Positions 12,196 through 24,300 of a DNA stretch of 64,000 nt are shown one piece after another (the stretch's first letter is position 1; the number at the start of each line of letters is the position of its first letter). The notes under the pieces are model-generated. The model made no database searches. It saw nothing but the letters and a program-made list of their open reading frames with translations, and was not told where the DNA came from. Made by a program: the position numbers and the translations under genes. The DNA comes from Klebsormidium nitens (Eukaryota; Streptophyta; Klebsormidiophyceae; Klebsormidiales; Klebsormidiaceae): NCBI GenBank assembly GCA_000708835.1, contig DF236970.1, positions 124,001 through 188,000 of the forward strand, given 5' to 3'.

Positions 12196-13784
12196 AATAT
12201 CTGCCAGGACAAATAACGCATGCGTACAATCATGTAGAAGACAAAGACTTGGGCAAGCTTAGGCCGTTCAACGTACCTGGCACCAAAATTTCAAATGGTG
12301 AAATGGGCTCCCGCATACTTACAGTGTCATTTTCTGGTTGCTCTCTGACCATTTGGAACCTTCGTTGTGAGTTAAAATCAGCAACATAAGTACGGCATGT
12401 AAATGCGTCCTACCCTATCTAAGCTGGAGCTTGTCCCTGCAATAGGAGCTATCTTCCTCCTTTGCGTGCAACCTCGAGGTATTTTGATGCATGTGCTCGC
12501 GCGCATCTTCTTTCGTAACAACTTTACCTCGTTCCTTGAATTCCCAGAGTAGCATCTGTACCTACCAGTCCCTTTTTCTGTGGACTCGCAACGAAAAAGG
12601 CCTAGTCGTGTACTGTTCTTTCCACCGATTCCACCGCTCTTGCAAGCCAATCCCGCTCAAAAATTGCACCGGACTTGCCTCAGATATCCATTGCAAAACG
12701 GACGTAATAAATCTGATGTATGTTACGGTTGATCAAAATTCTGTACATGAGAATGACTTGGGACCTTCGTCTTGAAAATGGACGTAAAACGGACTTCGAA
12801 AGCAAAACGTGACAGGAAATTGAAGACGACTTTTGAAATCTAATCAAAGGGGAACGAAACTTGCCTGTAATGCGAGATGAAAACAAACCGAGGGTTGCTG
12901 GAATCTTATTGGTCGTTTAACAAGCAGAAATTATTGTTGAAGAACAGATACATCTCAGCGAAGTGAAAACGGACTTGGTTTCCAAAGCGAAAGCGCCCTC
13001 TTCAGGCTGCTCAAATGTCCTGAATGTGCACTCCTCCACCCAGGATTCAGATCCTGTTGCCTTTCTGCGTGTCTAGAAGAATTCGCTTAGTTCGCACTTT
13101 CGTAAATCAAGACGCTAGCAAAAGATCGAAAAGAAAAGGACGTCAAGCGTGTCCATCAAACAAGACTTTTCGGCCGTCTACGTTCACCAGAAGAAACGGA
13201 CATTCGACCAGTACTGGTCGTCTGGACTTCGCTTACGTGACCCGACATGACTAAAGTAGGTGATTGAGAGCGGAGAAATCCCAAATCCTCAGACCCATGA
13301 ATTTCAAAGCTGTCACGCGTCGCTCTATGTCTCTAGTACCAATGCTCACCAGCGCAAGCTCGGGCTAGCGCTTCTATGTCGAGATGTAATGCCACGCCCC
13401 CGTTTGACTGTAGCGCCGGGAGAGTCCTAGCGGGCACCTCAGTCCCAATATTTCCGTACTACCGTTATGATAACGGTGAACTCGTCCGGTCTGCTCTGGA
13501 AACCAAAGATCCTACTGGAAGCCACTCGACGTTCGCGCTTCTATCCGTTTGGACGCCCTTCAAAACCTGTAATACGACTACCAGAAACGCAACTCGTTGA
13601 GAAACAGAGGGAAGAAGCGACTCGGAGGGTCAACAGACCAAGAACAGTACCAAAGCAACGAATTTTTGTGTGTCAAGACGCTTTCTCATCCCCCGCAACT
13701 CAGATCCAGCGAAGTAAGGACAGCAGCGTCCTTACTTTGAGAGCCTGCCTCTGGCGCTGACGTCATGCTGGCGTTACCCTGCAG
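12196..13784. other. Intergenic region
   Basis: Downstream of copy C and upstream of the nuclease pseudogene. Motifs like AAACGGACTT recur (around 12696, 12787, 12967), but no gene, RNA or element boundary was recognised. Confidence 0.4.
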
Positions 13785-14900
13785 GGGGCTCGGCGCGCCG
13801 GACGGCGAGCAGCGTCCCGGTTCCGAGTCGGCAAAAGCGTTCCGGGAGCTTGTCGAGGGGCGGAGCCTGCGGGTGCTTATTTACATTGCGAACCAATACG
13901 AGCTGTCCGTGGCGGACATTTACTGTGAGAACATGTTCGTGCAGGTGAGGGGCGTCTGATGAAGTGCGCTTTCAATCGATTGCTGCGACCTGTCCGTCTC
14001 CAATCAGTTCCAAAAGACTGCTCTGTGGACATTGTTTCTGCTGGCCCCGTCTAAAAGGTCCGTATCTAATCAAACCCTCTGGACTGCAGAAAGTAAGTCG
14101 TCAGATGCTGGCTTGTTTTCAAATCATAGATTCGATCTCCGTCTTTTGTAACGGGTCCCACGTCATCCTGACGTACTTTTGGACGTGAGCGCCTCGCCCG
14201 AGCCGAGGCAAGACGTCACGTGTGCGTGATTGCTTACCCCAGTCGACCCGCTGCGCCGTTTACTTTGGGGAACCCCTGACGTGGGCCTGACGTCAGCATA
14301 CCGTCCGGTCTGCAGGAGTGCATGCTGCTGCGGGACGGACACGCGGGGCAGTTCTTAAAGTACGACCACCGGCCGGAGTCGCGCAGGTGAGCAATGGCAG
14401 AGCGACACGTGGCAGCCTTGCGTTGTAAGTGCATCAACGGAGGATACGCACGCTTGATGTGAGTGGAAAACGCAGAAACGTCGAGCACTTTTGATCAATA
14501 GAGAGGAAATTTCTCTAAATGTCACAGGAGAAAGCGGAACCGCCACTCGCTTGGACACTTGACCGATCGAGAAGGTCTTGTTCTCTGGTCCTCTCCTCGC
14601 TTCTTGATTCGTGTTTCGAAAATCACAGGCACCCTTTGCTCGCTTTCACCTCCCGTTTCGGCAAGCGTCGTTGCCGCGAAAAGGTGGCTCGTTGGAGCGC
14701 GATTTCCAGGTTCCAAGCGCTGATTGGAGCGCTTCGGTTTTCGAAGTCCGTCTCATATCGGCGCCCGATTGCATCTCACAGGCAAACTCTTGAGACGACT
14801 TTTGAGTTCACGCTGCACTGGATGGCTGAGGCTAGACAACCTCAGCGCGGGCCTTTGGGCGGACCCTAGCGTGCAAGAGTCGTGGAAATGGAGCTGCTGA
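13785..14900 (+). pseudogene. Decayed partial copy of the CAN nuclease gene (exons 6-8 only)
   Basis: Three blocks match the last three exons of the CAN gene at 21.3-26.3 kb, on the opposite strand: 13785-13944 (160 nt, same length as parent exon 6), 14316-14386 (parent exon 7) and 14819-14900 (parent exon 8). The catalytic signature RGIDAPES has become RGLGAPDG, and the Arg of QYGRSV is lost (QYELSV). The second block carries a three-base insertion and a one-base deletion. The last block has a frameshift, and its acceptor CTGCAG has mutated to CTGCAC. No counterpart of parent exons 1-5 was found upstream. Clearly non-functional as a nuclease; it is an inverted segmental duplication on the other side of the secreted-protein gene from its parent. 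Confidence 0.85.
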
Positions 14901-15809
14901 TGCAATTCAACGTTCCACAACTAGAGTTGAAAGGCTATGCATTATGAGAGCTTTTATCTGTTTGCAGTCATCGGCTTCACTCTTCTCCAGCCGTTCAATC
15001 ACCGTTTTCTGACGTTTTTAACGCATGTATGTGGAGATTGTCTGCCATGCAGCCTCACTTGATTAATCGATCCTTGTTATACACGTGATCAATAACTCTT
15101 AGCTGGATACATCATGTCATCGATTTTGCACGATGCAGCTGTTTTCTGAGAAGCATCTTCAGGCCCCCAGAGGCAGAGGGGAAAAGGGCATACTAACCGC
15201 GAAGCATGTGGCGATCAATAATCTTCAAAACTTCTGTGCCCGCCACACTGTCGTGAGACGGTTGATTCCGTGTTGGTTTCATTTTTTATCGATGTACCAT
15301 CTCTTTAAACTGGACATCCCACGAAGTGTGGTTCCGAAGTCAAGATCCATAAAAGGCCGCCGGAGGCAAAACTTAGGGACTACTTACTACGTGTGAATGT
15401 GTTACCAAACGTCCAACCTGTTCAGCTAGGATTAGCGGACATCAAAGTCGGTGCGGCTCGAAAATCGTAGCGGCTGGCTGGAGTTAGACGGACCGCTCCT
15501 TACTACTCGATAGCCTATTAGAAGTGTTCACTAGTAGCTCAGCTAGTAAACGGACTTTAAATTAGATTGTGTCCATTTCAAAACCTCAGTAGCTGGGTGG
15601 GGTCAGAACACCCGCTCTCCTTATGCTTAGTTGTCTATCCAGAATGTATAAATCCCCTCTCACTTTCCTTCAATTAGTGTTTTAACTCGATCTTTCCTAA
15701 GTCGATGCTCGGAGTTACGAGTCGCATGTGCCTCTCAGGATTACTACATTCTACGTCCCGCCTGGCGAGGTTCTCTTTCGAGCTTACCTACTCTTCCAAA
15801 CAAAAGCAA
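14901..15809. other. Intergenic region with two tRNA-like repeat segments
   Basis: 3' flank of the secreted-protein gene. Segments starting near 15466 and 15587 resemble each other, and the stretch at 15535 contains TAGCTCAGCTAG, like a tRNA A-box. No complete cloverleaf or clear B-box was found, so no tRNA is called. Confidence 0.3.
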
Positions 15810-18800
15810 TTACGGCAGGGACAGGTAGTTGCCGGCCGCGCACGTGGGGTCCCCATTGGCCTTGAATGCGCCGCACGAGTCGGGGTTCTCGCAGCACGCG
15901 TGGAAGGTGCCGGCCGCGTCGAAGCAGCTGTTGGCCGCAAAGCCGCCCACGACCGGGCAGGGCGTGTCCTTGGGGAAGTTGATCGTAGCTGCAGAAAGGA
16001 TGACGAAATGTTTTAGAGAGTTGGTTGCGCTTGCGAAACTGATTGCTGGACGTGGGCTCTTGGGGAGAATTGTACCCCCCGGAGGAGAAAGCCATTCCCC
16101 CCTGTGTGTGAGTGTCCCGAAGTTGGGCACTCCGAAAAGAAGGTCGTTTCAAGAAACCGAAGAAAGAAGTCTTTAGAGGGAACTCGATCCGCCCCCCTGA
16201 AGTAGCGGAGTCTGAGCTTTCCAACTCTGATGTCGTACAAGCTTTAAGAGGGTGGTGGAAGAACGGAAACGTCTCGCTCTAGACCGTGTCAATGTAACGC
16301 TACGGATGCAGCAGAGTCGAAAGAGGGGGCCAATCTGACATCTCCGAGAGCCAACCCGGTGAAGTCGGATTCGAAGTCTGATAAAAAAGCTGAATCGTAA
16401 GCTCTGCATCTCTGCACGCCAACACAGGAACCGAGCGGCACGTTGAACTGCCAATTGTGCAAACGTTCCAGGTCTCAAAACCGAGTATCCAGGGTTTCGG
16501 TGCTTACTGGGTCTGGTCGGGGAAGGGGTAGCCCGAGATTGGGTAGAGGCCGGGGTAGGGGAAGGGGTAGCCGGCGGAGGCTGGGTAGCGGTAGGTGTCG
16601 GGGTAGGGGGCTGAGTGAGAGTGGGAACGAAGCCATTGTTGGCGCAGCGCGGGACGAAATTTTGTGGGGGGTTGAACCCAGCGCAGCCCTCGTTGTCGCA
16701 GCACACGTAGCGGCCCTAAAAGGGAAAAACGGGTTTGTTAGCTCAAACCATGTGCTCGAGGGCCTTTTTGACGAGTGGAAAAAGGGTTTGTGAGGTTCTG
16801 AAGTTAAGTAAAACCCGTTAGTGGCGCAGCGCGGGAAGAAGTTTCCGGGGAGGTGAACCCAGCGCAGCCCTGGTTGTCGCAGCGCAAGTAGCGGCCCTGA
16901 GGGGAGAGAAAGGGTTTGTGAGGTTCTGGAACTTTGAACCCCTGTGCTTGAGGGCTTCTTTGACGAATATGTAAGGGGTTTGTGAAATTTTGAAGTTACG
17001 TGGGTCCCAATTGTGCCAGAGGACTTTCCTGCATCTGAGGTGAAAGGAGAAGCTCTTTGTTTTGCAACTCCGAGTTCGTGAGCGACATCTGACGCGCTCC
17101 ACCAAATGTCGAAGTGCAAGCATCCAGAGGGATCCCCTGATGAAGAAGGCAGGCGTCCTTCGTTCCACTTCAATGCTACCACAAGTGTCTGCGCGCTTCG
17201 TAGCTTGCCAGAGGCGGAACATTTGGCATGAGATTCAGTCCTCAAAGCACACCGAGTACTGAGAAGTCAAAAGGTGAATTTTTTTTTGGCGCACCACCAT
17301 GCTTTCTGATCCAAAAACAGCCTCGAGTTCAGCAGCGAAGCCTCGACTTGGGTCAGGTATTACAAGGGGCTATCCTTCCTGAAACATCGTCCACCAGACT
17401 TACAGAATGCAGGCAACGCGCCGGTTCAATAGCTTGACCACTTCTTCAAACAGATCCGTATTAAAGGTGACTCCATTTTGTGCCAGCATCTAGACTTACC
17501 TGCGGATCGTTGTTGTAATAGCAGCGGAGGGGGAAGTCAGTGGCGGGTCCACTCCCGCAGACGCCCTGATCTACATTACAGAAGACGAGCTTCTTAGTAT
17601 CCGGCCGAAAATAGCTCGCAAATCGTCTTCTATGTTTCGTCTTTACTCTAGATACAGCACGACTTGCTTACAAATCCGTTGTTTATCTGCGATCAAACTT
17701 GCTGCAGTCAGTCTAGAAACCGACTTCTCACAGGCTGGCAACAAACATGCCAGCATTCATGCTAAGAACGATCAATCATGCAATCTGCTCAAAACGAGAG
17801 CCGCTGGAAAAAGAGCAACGCGGAATTAAAACGAGCGTAGCTTCCGCACGGCATCCTGATACTCTAGTGACAAGAGAGCATTGAGCAGACACAAGAGAGT
17901 CGAAAACAGTTTAGCTGTTCTTGAGCTAGAATGAGCTATGGTTAAGCTATTGTTAGATGAGCGGTAACCCACCTGCGGCCTTGACTTGCGGAAGAAAGAT
18001 CTGCACGTCGGCGCCGCTGATGAAGGCCAGGTCTGATGACAGATTCACTCGGAACGCCGTCAGCACCAGGGAGAACTGGGCACTCGCCCCGGGCGGGAAC
18101 TGGGCTAGCGAGACAGTCACTGAGCCGGGGCCGTTCCGCGCAAAGAAGAACGGGACGGTTGACACGAACTGGGAGAGGGACCATGAAAACCCGGCGGACG
18201 TAGCCGAAATCGAGATGAGCTTGTCGACGACGGCAGCCTGGCTGTCTGTATAACGAGGATAGGGCAGAGTTTTGGCAGAGTACTAGTGGATTTGGGCAAC
18301 AGCAAATTTGGGGTTAATATATACGTTAACCACAGTCTCTCAAGGAGGACTTGAGGGAGATTTATGTTTGGGGGGGAACTTTGGCAACTTTGGGAAAGGG
18401 CCCGGGTTCAAGTAGGACTGCTGGAGTCCGGCCAATCATGAGAACAAGAAAGGAAATGGAAATACTTCTTCAAGGAGCAAAAGATTCATAACTGTCAGGT
18501 TTTTAGGGATTGTTAAGAATGACCTCCAATCTTTGCTTCATGAATGTGAGAAGAAAGGCAGTGCAGGGTAGGGAGATCAGCACAAGCATGCAGTTGGAAA
18601 TCAAGACGCATCGACATTGTTCCCCAGAATCTCAATCTGGTGCCAATGCAAGCAGTACTCACAACATGGGGAGCAGCACGGTGCAGATCAAAGCAACAGG
18701 AAATGAAAGCAACAGGATTACATGCAAGCAACAGCCCCCTTGTGGAGGTTTGCTTAACCCAAGGGGCTTACCGGTGTTTGTGACGGTGAAAGTCAATGTG

Positions 18801-19576
18801 GTTTGGTAGCCCACATTGACAGCCTGGGTTTGTGAGGGCACTCCAGCGATGCTGAGCGAAATAGTGTCTGCAAGCGTTTGGGCAAGAAGAGTCAGCAGCA
18901 CAGAAAGCACAAGTGTTGCTTCACTTGAAGCAGGCCCAAGTAGGAAAAAGGAAAAGCAAGCAATTAGGTCTGGGCTTGCAAGTCGAAATCTGGACCGAGG
19001 CTGACACAACAAGCTGTGTGGTTACAATGTTGAAGCCCCCTTGGTTCGAGATTGGAAGCCCCTTGATTTTGTGTCAAAGCATCTGCACAAGTCTGGCGGA
19101 CTGTTTACGAATACATTGCTTGCTGCAGTGCTGAAGTTAGATTCTACATGGCTCTGATCAATAGGGTTTCCCAAGTCTGGATCATGGTTATGTGATTGAG
19201 GGTGTCAGCTCCTTGCGTTGCCGCTACAGACTCATGGGTATGGACATGGTTCGAAAAGCATAATTTCAGAATAATGTACCCCTCTAGTATTTTGACTCGG
19301 CAAGCTGGGACTTTGAAGTGTGCAGGACCATGCCTCAGGGTTTCAATCAGATTTGCAACCACGTAAAGAGCGCTTTCAGAACATCAGAGAGCAAAACCCA
19401 AAACTGCATTATACAGAACAACAGAAGCAAGGTGAAAAGCTGCTGCCCACCTGATTCAAAGGACGCTCTTTGCTGCAAGCGGCGCCTCGCTGGCGCAACG
19501 CAGCGCCTCCGCTCGGGGCAGCTGTTGCCAGAAGAACGGCCGCAGAGAGCACGAGGAACAAACGGAGGGGAGCCAT
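15810..19576 (-). CDS. Secreted cysteine-rich modular protein (probable cell-wall/extracellular)
   Basis: Not assigned to a named family. Minus-strand exons: 19451-19576 (MAPLRLFLVLSAAVLLATAA, a clear signal peptide), 18772-18867, 17973-18245, 17500-17570, 16508-16715 and 15810-15988 (stop TAA). Exons from 18867 down join in frame. The link from the signal exon (ends phase 0) to 18867 (needs phase 1) is unresolved, so a small exon is missed or another start is used; the sequence directly upstream of 18867 is open and also hydrophobic. Domains in order: a beta-sandwich-like region (TISLSIAGVP, TLTFTVTNTG, VTVSLAQFPPGASAQFSLVL), resembling extracellular Ig-like/DUF11-type repeats; a Cys segment RCYYNNDPQ then CCDNEGCAGFNPPQ; a Pro/Thr-rich linker; and a C-terminal Cys module with CPVVGG, CCENPDSCGAF and PTCAAGNY. 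Role is inferred as extracellular only. Confidence 0.65.
16811..16896 (-). repeat. Frameshifted duplicate of the CCDNEGC exon
   Basis: Begins with an intact acceptor (CCCTCAG then GGCCGCTAC) like the functional exon at 16715 and encodes RYLRCDNQGCAGF, but one base is missing after GGGTTCA, so the rest is out of frame. Nearby intron sequence (near 16750 and 16940) is also duplicated. Repeat spacing is about 181 bp. If spliced in, it would destroy the frame, so it is a decoy exon. Confidence 0.75.
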
Positions 19577-19881
19577 GCTTCCGCTGATCGACGCAGAGCG
19601 ATATTTGGTGCAATGCGGGAAGCTTGAGTGAGAGCTATCTTCAAGGAAATGAACAGTGCGGGTACTGCAAAATGCTTTGCAAGGACGACTTAAGTAGCAA
19701 TACCTCCCGAACGCTTCCTTCCGCATGGATTGGTTCGTGTATTACCTAGGTAGTACGTTATTAAAGGCTCACGCCCACGATCAAAAGTGCAGGATGCAGC
19801 TAGCCTTCTATCAACTTCTAAGTTCTATGGCAGGTTCAGTTCAGTAGGTACCGTAGGTATTGACGTCCATGTCCACAGGTT

Positions 19882-19895
19882 CAGTGTGCACACTG
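19882..19895. promoter_or_regulatory. 14-bp perfect palindrome CAGTGTGCACACTG
   Basis: Perfect palindrome about 305 bp upstream of the secreted-protein start codon. Related cores, GTGCACAGTG and GTGCACACTC, recur within the next 80 bases. A candidate promoter site, by position only. Confidence 0.35.
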
Positions 19896-20227
19896 CATTG
19901 CAGAGTGTCAAAATTCAATGTGCACAGTGTCAGTAATTATTTCTACCATACATAATGTGCACACTCCTCAGAGGCTCAGACTCTCACATTGGGCCTGCAT
20001 TGGGCATTTACGAGCTCCGCAGCTCCGCTGTCTATCCAGGCTGTTGCTGACGCGGTCCTCCGGACCCTCCGGGACCCTACAGAGTTCAAACTTCAGACTG
20101 CCAGTTGTACGCAGATCCCCGATCAGGATGTCGATATTATTGATTCGCAGGCCGGGATTTCCTAGGTGTTACCGGTAGGTCCACTGCCCGGGGAACGGGT
20201 CACGTAGGGTTGGTTTGGGTGGGTAGT

Positions 20228-20392
20228 GATGAGGAGCGGGTAAGCTTTTACGTTAGTGTTTAAGGTTTACGTGCCCGGGGCTGCCGAATCTTAGTGAACC
20301 GTTACGTTGCCGTTACCGGAGCGGGTAAGCTTTTAGGGTTGTGTTTTCAGTTGGAGTGCCCGGGCCCCGGGGCCTTTGAATCTTATAAGAGA
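20228..20392. repeat. Two-copy tandem repeat, about 95-bp unit
   Basis: GAGCGGGTAAGCTTTTA, a GTGCCCGGG block and GAATCTTA occur in the same order twice, near 20231-20295 and 20326-20382. Non-coding. Confidence 0.6.
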
Positions 20393-20570
20393 CTTGACAC
20401 TACCGCGCAGGTATGCCGCAGGGCAGCAACGCGGGCGAGGAGGGACAGCAAACCGGTTTACTCGGAGTGAAGTGCGGAGTTTCGACAAACGGTAAACCTA
20501 CCTATTCTAGGTACTCTGGTCAGTACCGTGGTCAACGACAGTCGATTGTCAACGATGTACGACGAATCTG

Positions 20571-20597
20571 GTAGATACTGTACGTACCAGTATCTAC
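20571..20597. repeat. Perfect hairpin with 10-bp arms
   Basis: GTAGATACTG (20571-20580) pairs with CAGTATCTAC (20588-20597) around the 7-base centre TACGTAC. No U-run follows, so nothing suggests a terminator. Confidence 0.5.
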
Positions 20598-21057
20598 TCT
20601 CTCTATTAAAGATAGACGGTAGACCGAGGCCGACCCACCTTGAATCCCCGAATGAGGTCCTCGAATGAGGTCCTGAAGTCTGGACCCATCATGCATCATG
20701 CATGGCCCGTGACGGCAGGTATTGGACTCACGGGACTCCGGCCAGTGTTGAAAACATATGCCAGCAACGAGAAGCCACTGCGCTTGGTCAGGCACTGTGT
20801 GTTGTAATCGTGAGTCGTGACTCACACCTACCGTATGCAACATGCACACTTTATTTTCGGACGTGATCTACCTGGCAGGCATCGACAGACTATTCAAAAG
20901 CATCTGGCCTAGTTGTTTTTCAATACCGCGTCTGGTCCGACCACCGTTGAAAATCACGATTCCAAGAATCTTTCTCCAGGCTGTCCTTGATCATGGACAT
21001 TCAATTGTGGACGTTCACCACCCGTTGCACCGGCAAAAAATAGCTAAGCTAGACTCC

Positions 21058-21232
21058 AAAGAATGGCCCAAACTTTCCGCTTTGACGGACTCCACTGAAT
21101 GACCCCAAAAGTTCCAGTTCAGAATTTGGCAGACTCCAGTGCCAATGGCCCAAGCAGTTCCCGTTAACGGTTTGGCAGACTCTCGTGAATGACCGAAACA
21201 GTTCCAGTTAACAGTTTGGCTGACTCGAGGTA
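21058..21232. repeat. Three to four diverged tandem repeats, about 55-60 bp
   Basis: Repeated blocks GAATG(A/G)CC..AA, AGTTCC(A/C)GTT and TTTGGC(A/T)GACTC follow each other at near-constant spacing. They lie about 80 bp past the CAN stop codon, so may be in its 3' untranslated region. Confidence 0.55.
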
Positions 21233-21312
21233 CAGGCCCTTGTCGCCGTCCTACCTACCAGTCGCTCTCTTCTCCTTCTTCCGTCAACTTGCAACACGAC
21301 ATTTCACTCCTA

Positions 21313-24300
21313 TCACCTACCCGCTCTTGGATGCTCCTTTCGCCAAATCCACGGCTCTTGCACGCTAGGGTCCGCCCAGAGCCCGCGCCGGGCTTGCCTC
21401 GCCTCAGCCATCCACTGCAAAATACACTCGAGGATTTGCCCCTGAGTACGATTCGGAGATTCGGTGATGGACTTCTTGAACAAAGCGCTCCAATCAAAGC
21501 TATAAAGTGGAACGGTTTTATAAATTAATATGATTCTTGCGGAAGGAAAATTTGCCCAATGTGTGGGGTGAAAGCGGGTAAAGCGTGCTTACACCGTCAA
21601 ACACCTTCAGAAGAGAGGCAGATTAGAGAACAGGTGTTCTCTGGTATGATAGCGCGGAGAGGCTATTCAAGAAGCAGACCCGTTCCGGTTCGCCCAAAAC
21701 TTCGGAAGATACGCCCCTTCATCAAACTCGATGATGTCAACAGTTACGAGAGTCCTTCCAACGTTGCGCCCGTCTGACGTTCAAATGCAGCCTCTAAAGA
21801 TGCGGCGAGAAAGATAAAGCCTGTCCTCGAGAGAAGTCCAGATAAAAAAGCAGTCCGCTCAATCTCGCTTTCCGTCGCGGACATGATCAGATATCAGATT
21901 AATCAGAGTTGAGATGGATTTTCATATTTCTTTCTTTACCTTTTGCCTCTAGATACATTTGTTCTACGCCGATCGAAGCTGTAATCCCAGGCTGCCACGT
22001 GTCGCATTGCCATTGCTCACCTGCGCGAACTCCGGCCGGTGGTCGTACGTCGAGTAGTGCCACGCGTGCCCGTTCCGCAGCATGTACTCCTGCAGACCGG
22101 ACGCCATGCCGACGTCAGCCCCACGTCAGGGGTTCCCAAAGAACAACGTGGAGTGGTTCAGCTCGACTAAGCAGTCACGCATTCTAGTCACAGCTTACCC
22201 TCGGCGGCGCTACACCGAAGTCCTCAGCTTGTCCCATTTCGTGAAGACGACTGAGGAACGACCTAGTACTGAACACCCCGAAGCCAGTAGCTTGTAGACC
22301 AACAGTAGGGGCTCCCCAAGGTAGAGAAGAGCTGTGGTATGGATCGGAAAATTTCGCGGGCGAGGTTGAAATAAGAGGCACGTGTGGCGTCTCAGCGGCT
22401 CGGGCGTGGCGCCCATGTCAAAACCGCACATCCGAATCCCGTAAAATCCGTAAAGACCGGCACAGCACAAAGAGCTCATTGACAACGCAAATCAGCATCT
22501 GACGAGTCACGTAATGCGGTCCAGATGCACAGGTCCGATACGGGGTGCTCAAACCGGAAACGTGCCGTGAAAGGTTCAAAGAGCAGTTTTGCGGAAGGGC
22601 GCAGCAATCAAATTAGGGCACATCTTCAGAGGCCCCTCACCTGAACGAACACATTCCCACAGTACATGTCCGCCACGGACCGCCCGTATTGGTCCGTGGT
22701 GTAAATAAGCACCCGCAGGCTCCGCCCCTCGACGAGCGCCCGAAACGCGGCCCCCGACTCGGGGCCGTACCGCTGCTTGCTCTCTGGCGCGTCGATCCCC
22801 CTGCAGAGTGACGCCAGCGTGACGTCAGATGATTCAGGTTCTCTAAGAGACGCTGCTATCCGCAGTTCGCTGCGTCCGATTGGAAGGCGGAAGGCCCTCT
22901 GATCCAGACTTACCTTAGCAGCCTTTTGATTGGATGGAGTCTGTCGCTCTTCGCAGCTCTTCGCAACTCGTCCAGACGACAAGTCCAAACAACGACAAGA
23001 AACATTCTGCGGGCTCTGGCGATTCTGTCCTCGTGGAAAGTCAGCGTTCTTCGCGCGTTGACTTTTTCCAGGACGCCTACAAACTTCATCAAGGAATCTG
23101 CTCTTCAAGATGAAGGTATCTTTGTTTAGTCATGGGTAGACACGCGCGGTTTTTCACAAAGGCCGTCCAAGTCCCTGCAGGACCCATTGGTGAAGTCCCA
23201 TGGGTGTGTCGGAACATCTTCTCCGGTGCCAAAACATTGTTTTCAAAACCTGCAAACTTGGACCGCGTAGGCGCCCAGCTCAAATTTTGAACTGGACAGC
23301 AATTGAAAATGTTTCCGACCTGCAGAAATCGTTTACCCTCCCACTGTCTGTGCCGGAAAGGAGCTCGACAAAGGGCTGCTCGCATTTCTAACAATTCCAT
23401 CGTATCGTCCCACCATTTCATATCAGAGCTCCTTTTTCGTCACTTTTAGGACCAATCGCAACGAACTCCTACCCAGCCCCTACACGGTACCTGTTCGCAA
23501 GCCAACCCTCCTGAAAGCACTTACCCTGCGCCCACTTCCAGAGAAGACAACAACGGCCACGACCCTAAGATACTTGCTCTCCTCTCAGCTTCACCTCTCT
23601 CCTCTCTTGCTCCTTACCTGGCCCGTATTCTGTATTTCTTCGCAAGCACACCCCCATCGTCAAACACCCGGTATCCCGCGTCCCCTATCTCGCGCTGCAA
23701 CCGGTCCGCCGTTTGGAAGTCGCGGACGGCACGTGCCCTCTGCCGGGCGTCAACGGACGTCCGAACGGCGGGCGGAACGACCGCGGCCTCGCGCGGGTCA
23801 TGGCTGACGTCAACGTATACGGTGACGGTATCGCCATCCGCAATTGCTTTTGCGTCAACCTGTGAAGGGTCGGAACGTTGGATCTGAGTGCTTAGGAGAA
23901 CAGATTAAAGGGGAGGACTCAATCAAACGCAAGACCCAATTAGGGTATGCTGACAACGGCAAACGGCTACGGTGTTGCCTCCGCAAGAAAGACCCACCCA
24001 CCTTCTCCATGAGACCACATGATACAACATCTGATCCAAAAGCAGATGGTGTAAACTTTCTGAGTTAGTCAAGATGATTTGATTCAGAAAGTATCCTCGA
24101 ACAAGGCTGCGCTCGAATTCCGTAGCTGGACAGAAGGGGAAATGATATTGAGACATCACTTGCGAACTCAATACGCGTCTGTTGGATCGAATTCACTTAC
24201 TGGCATGGTGTGGAACTCGTACTGCACCCCTGGCGGTAGGTGGGCGGCGTTTGGGGGCGGCGCGTGAGAGACGGGCGGAGGGAAGTGGGGGACGGGGGCC

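Larger units (their letters stand above)
19577..21312. other. Intergenic region with several short repeats and palindromes
   Basis: Lies between the start of the secreted-protein gene and the stop of the CAN gene (both on -), so it should hold the secreted gene's promoter and the CAN 3' region. No protein-coding exon was recognised; repeats and palindromes are listed separately. Confidence 0.5.
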
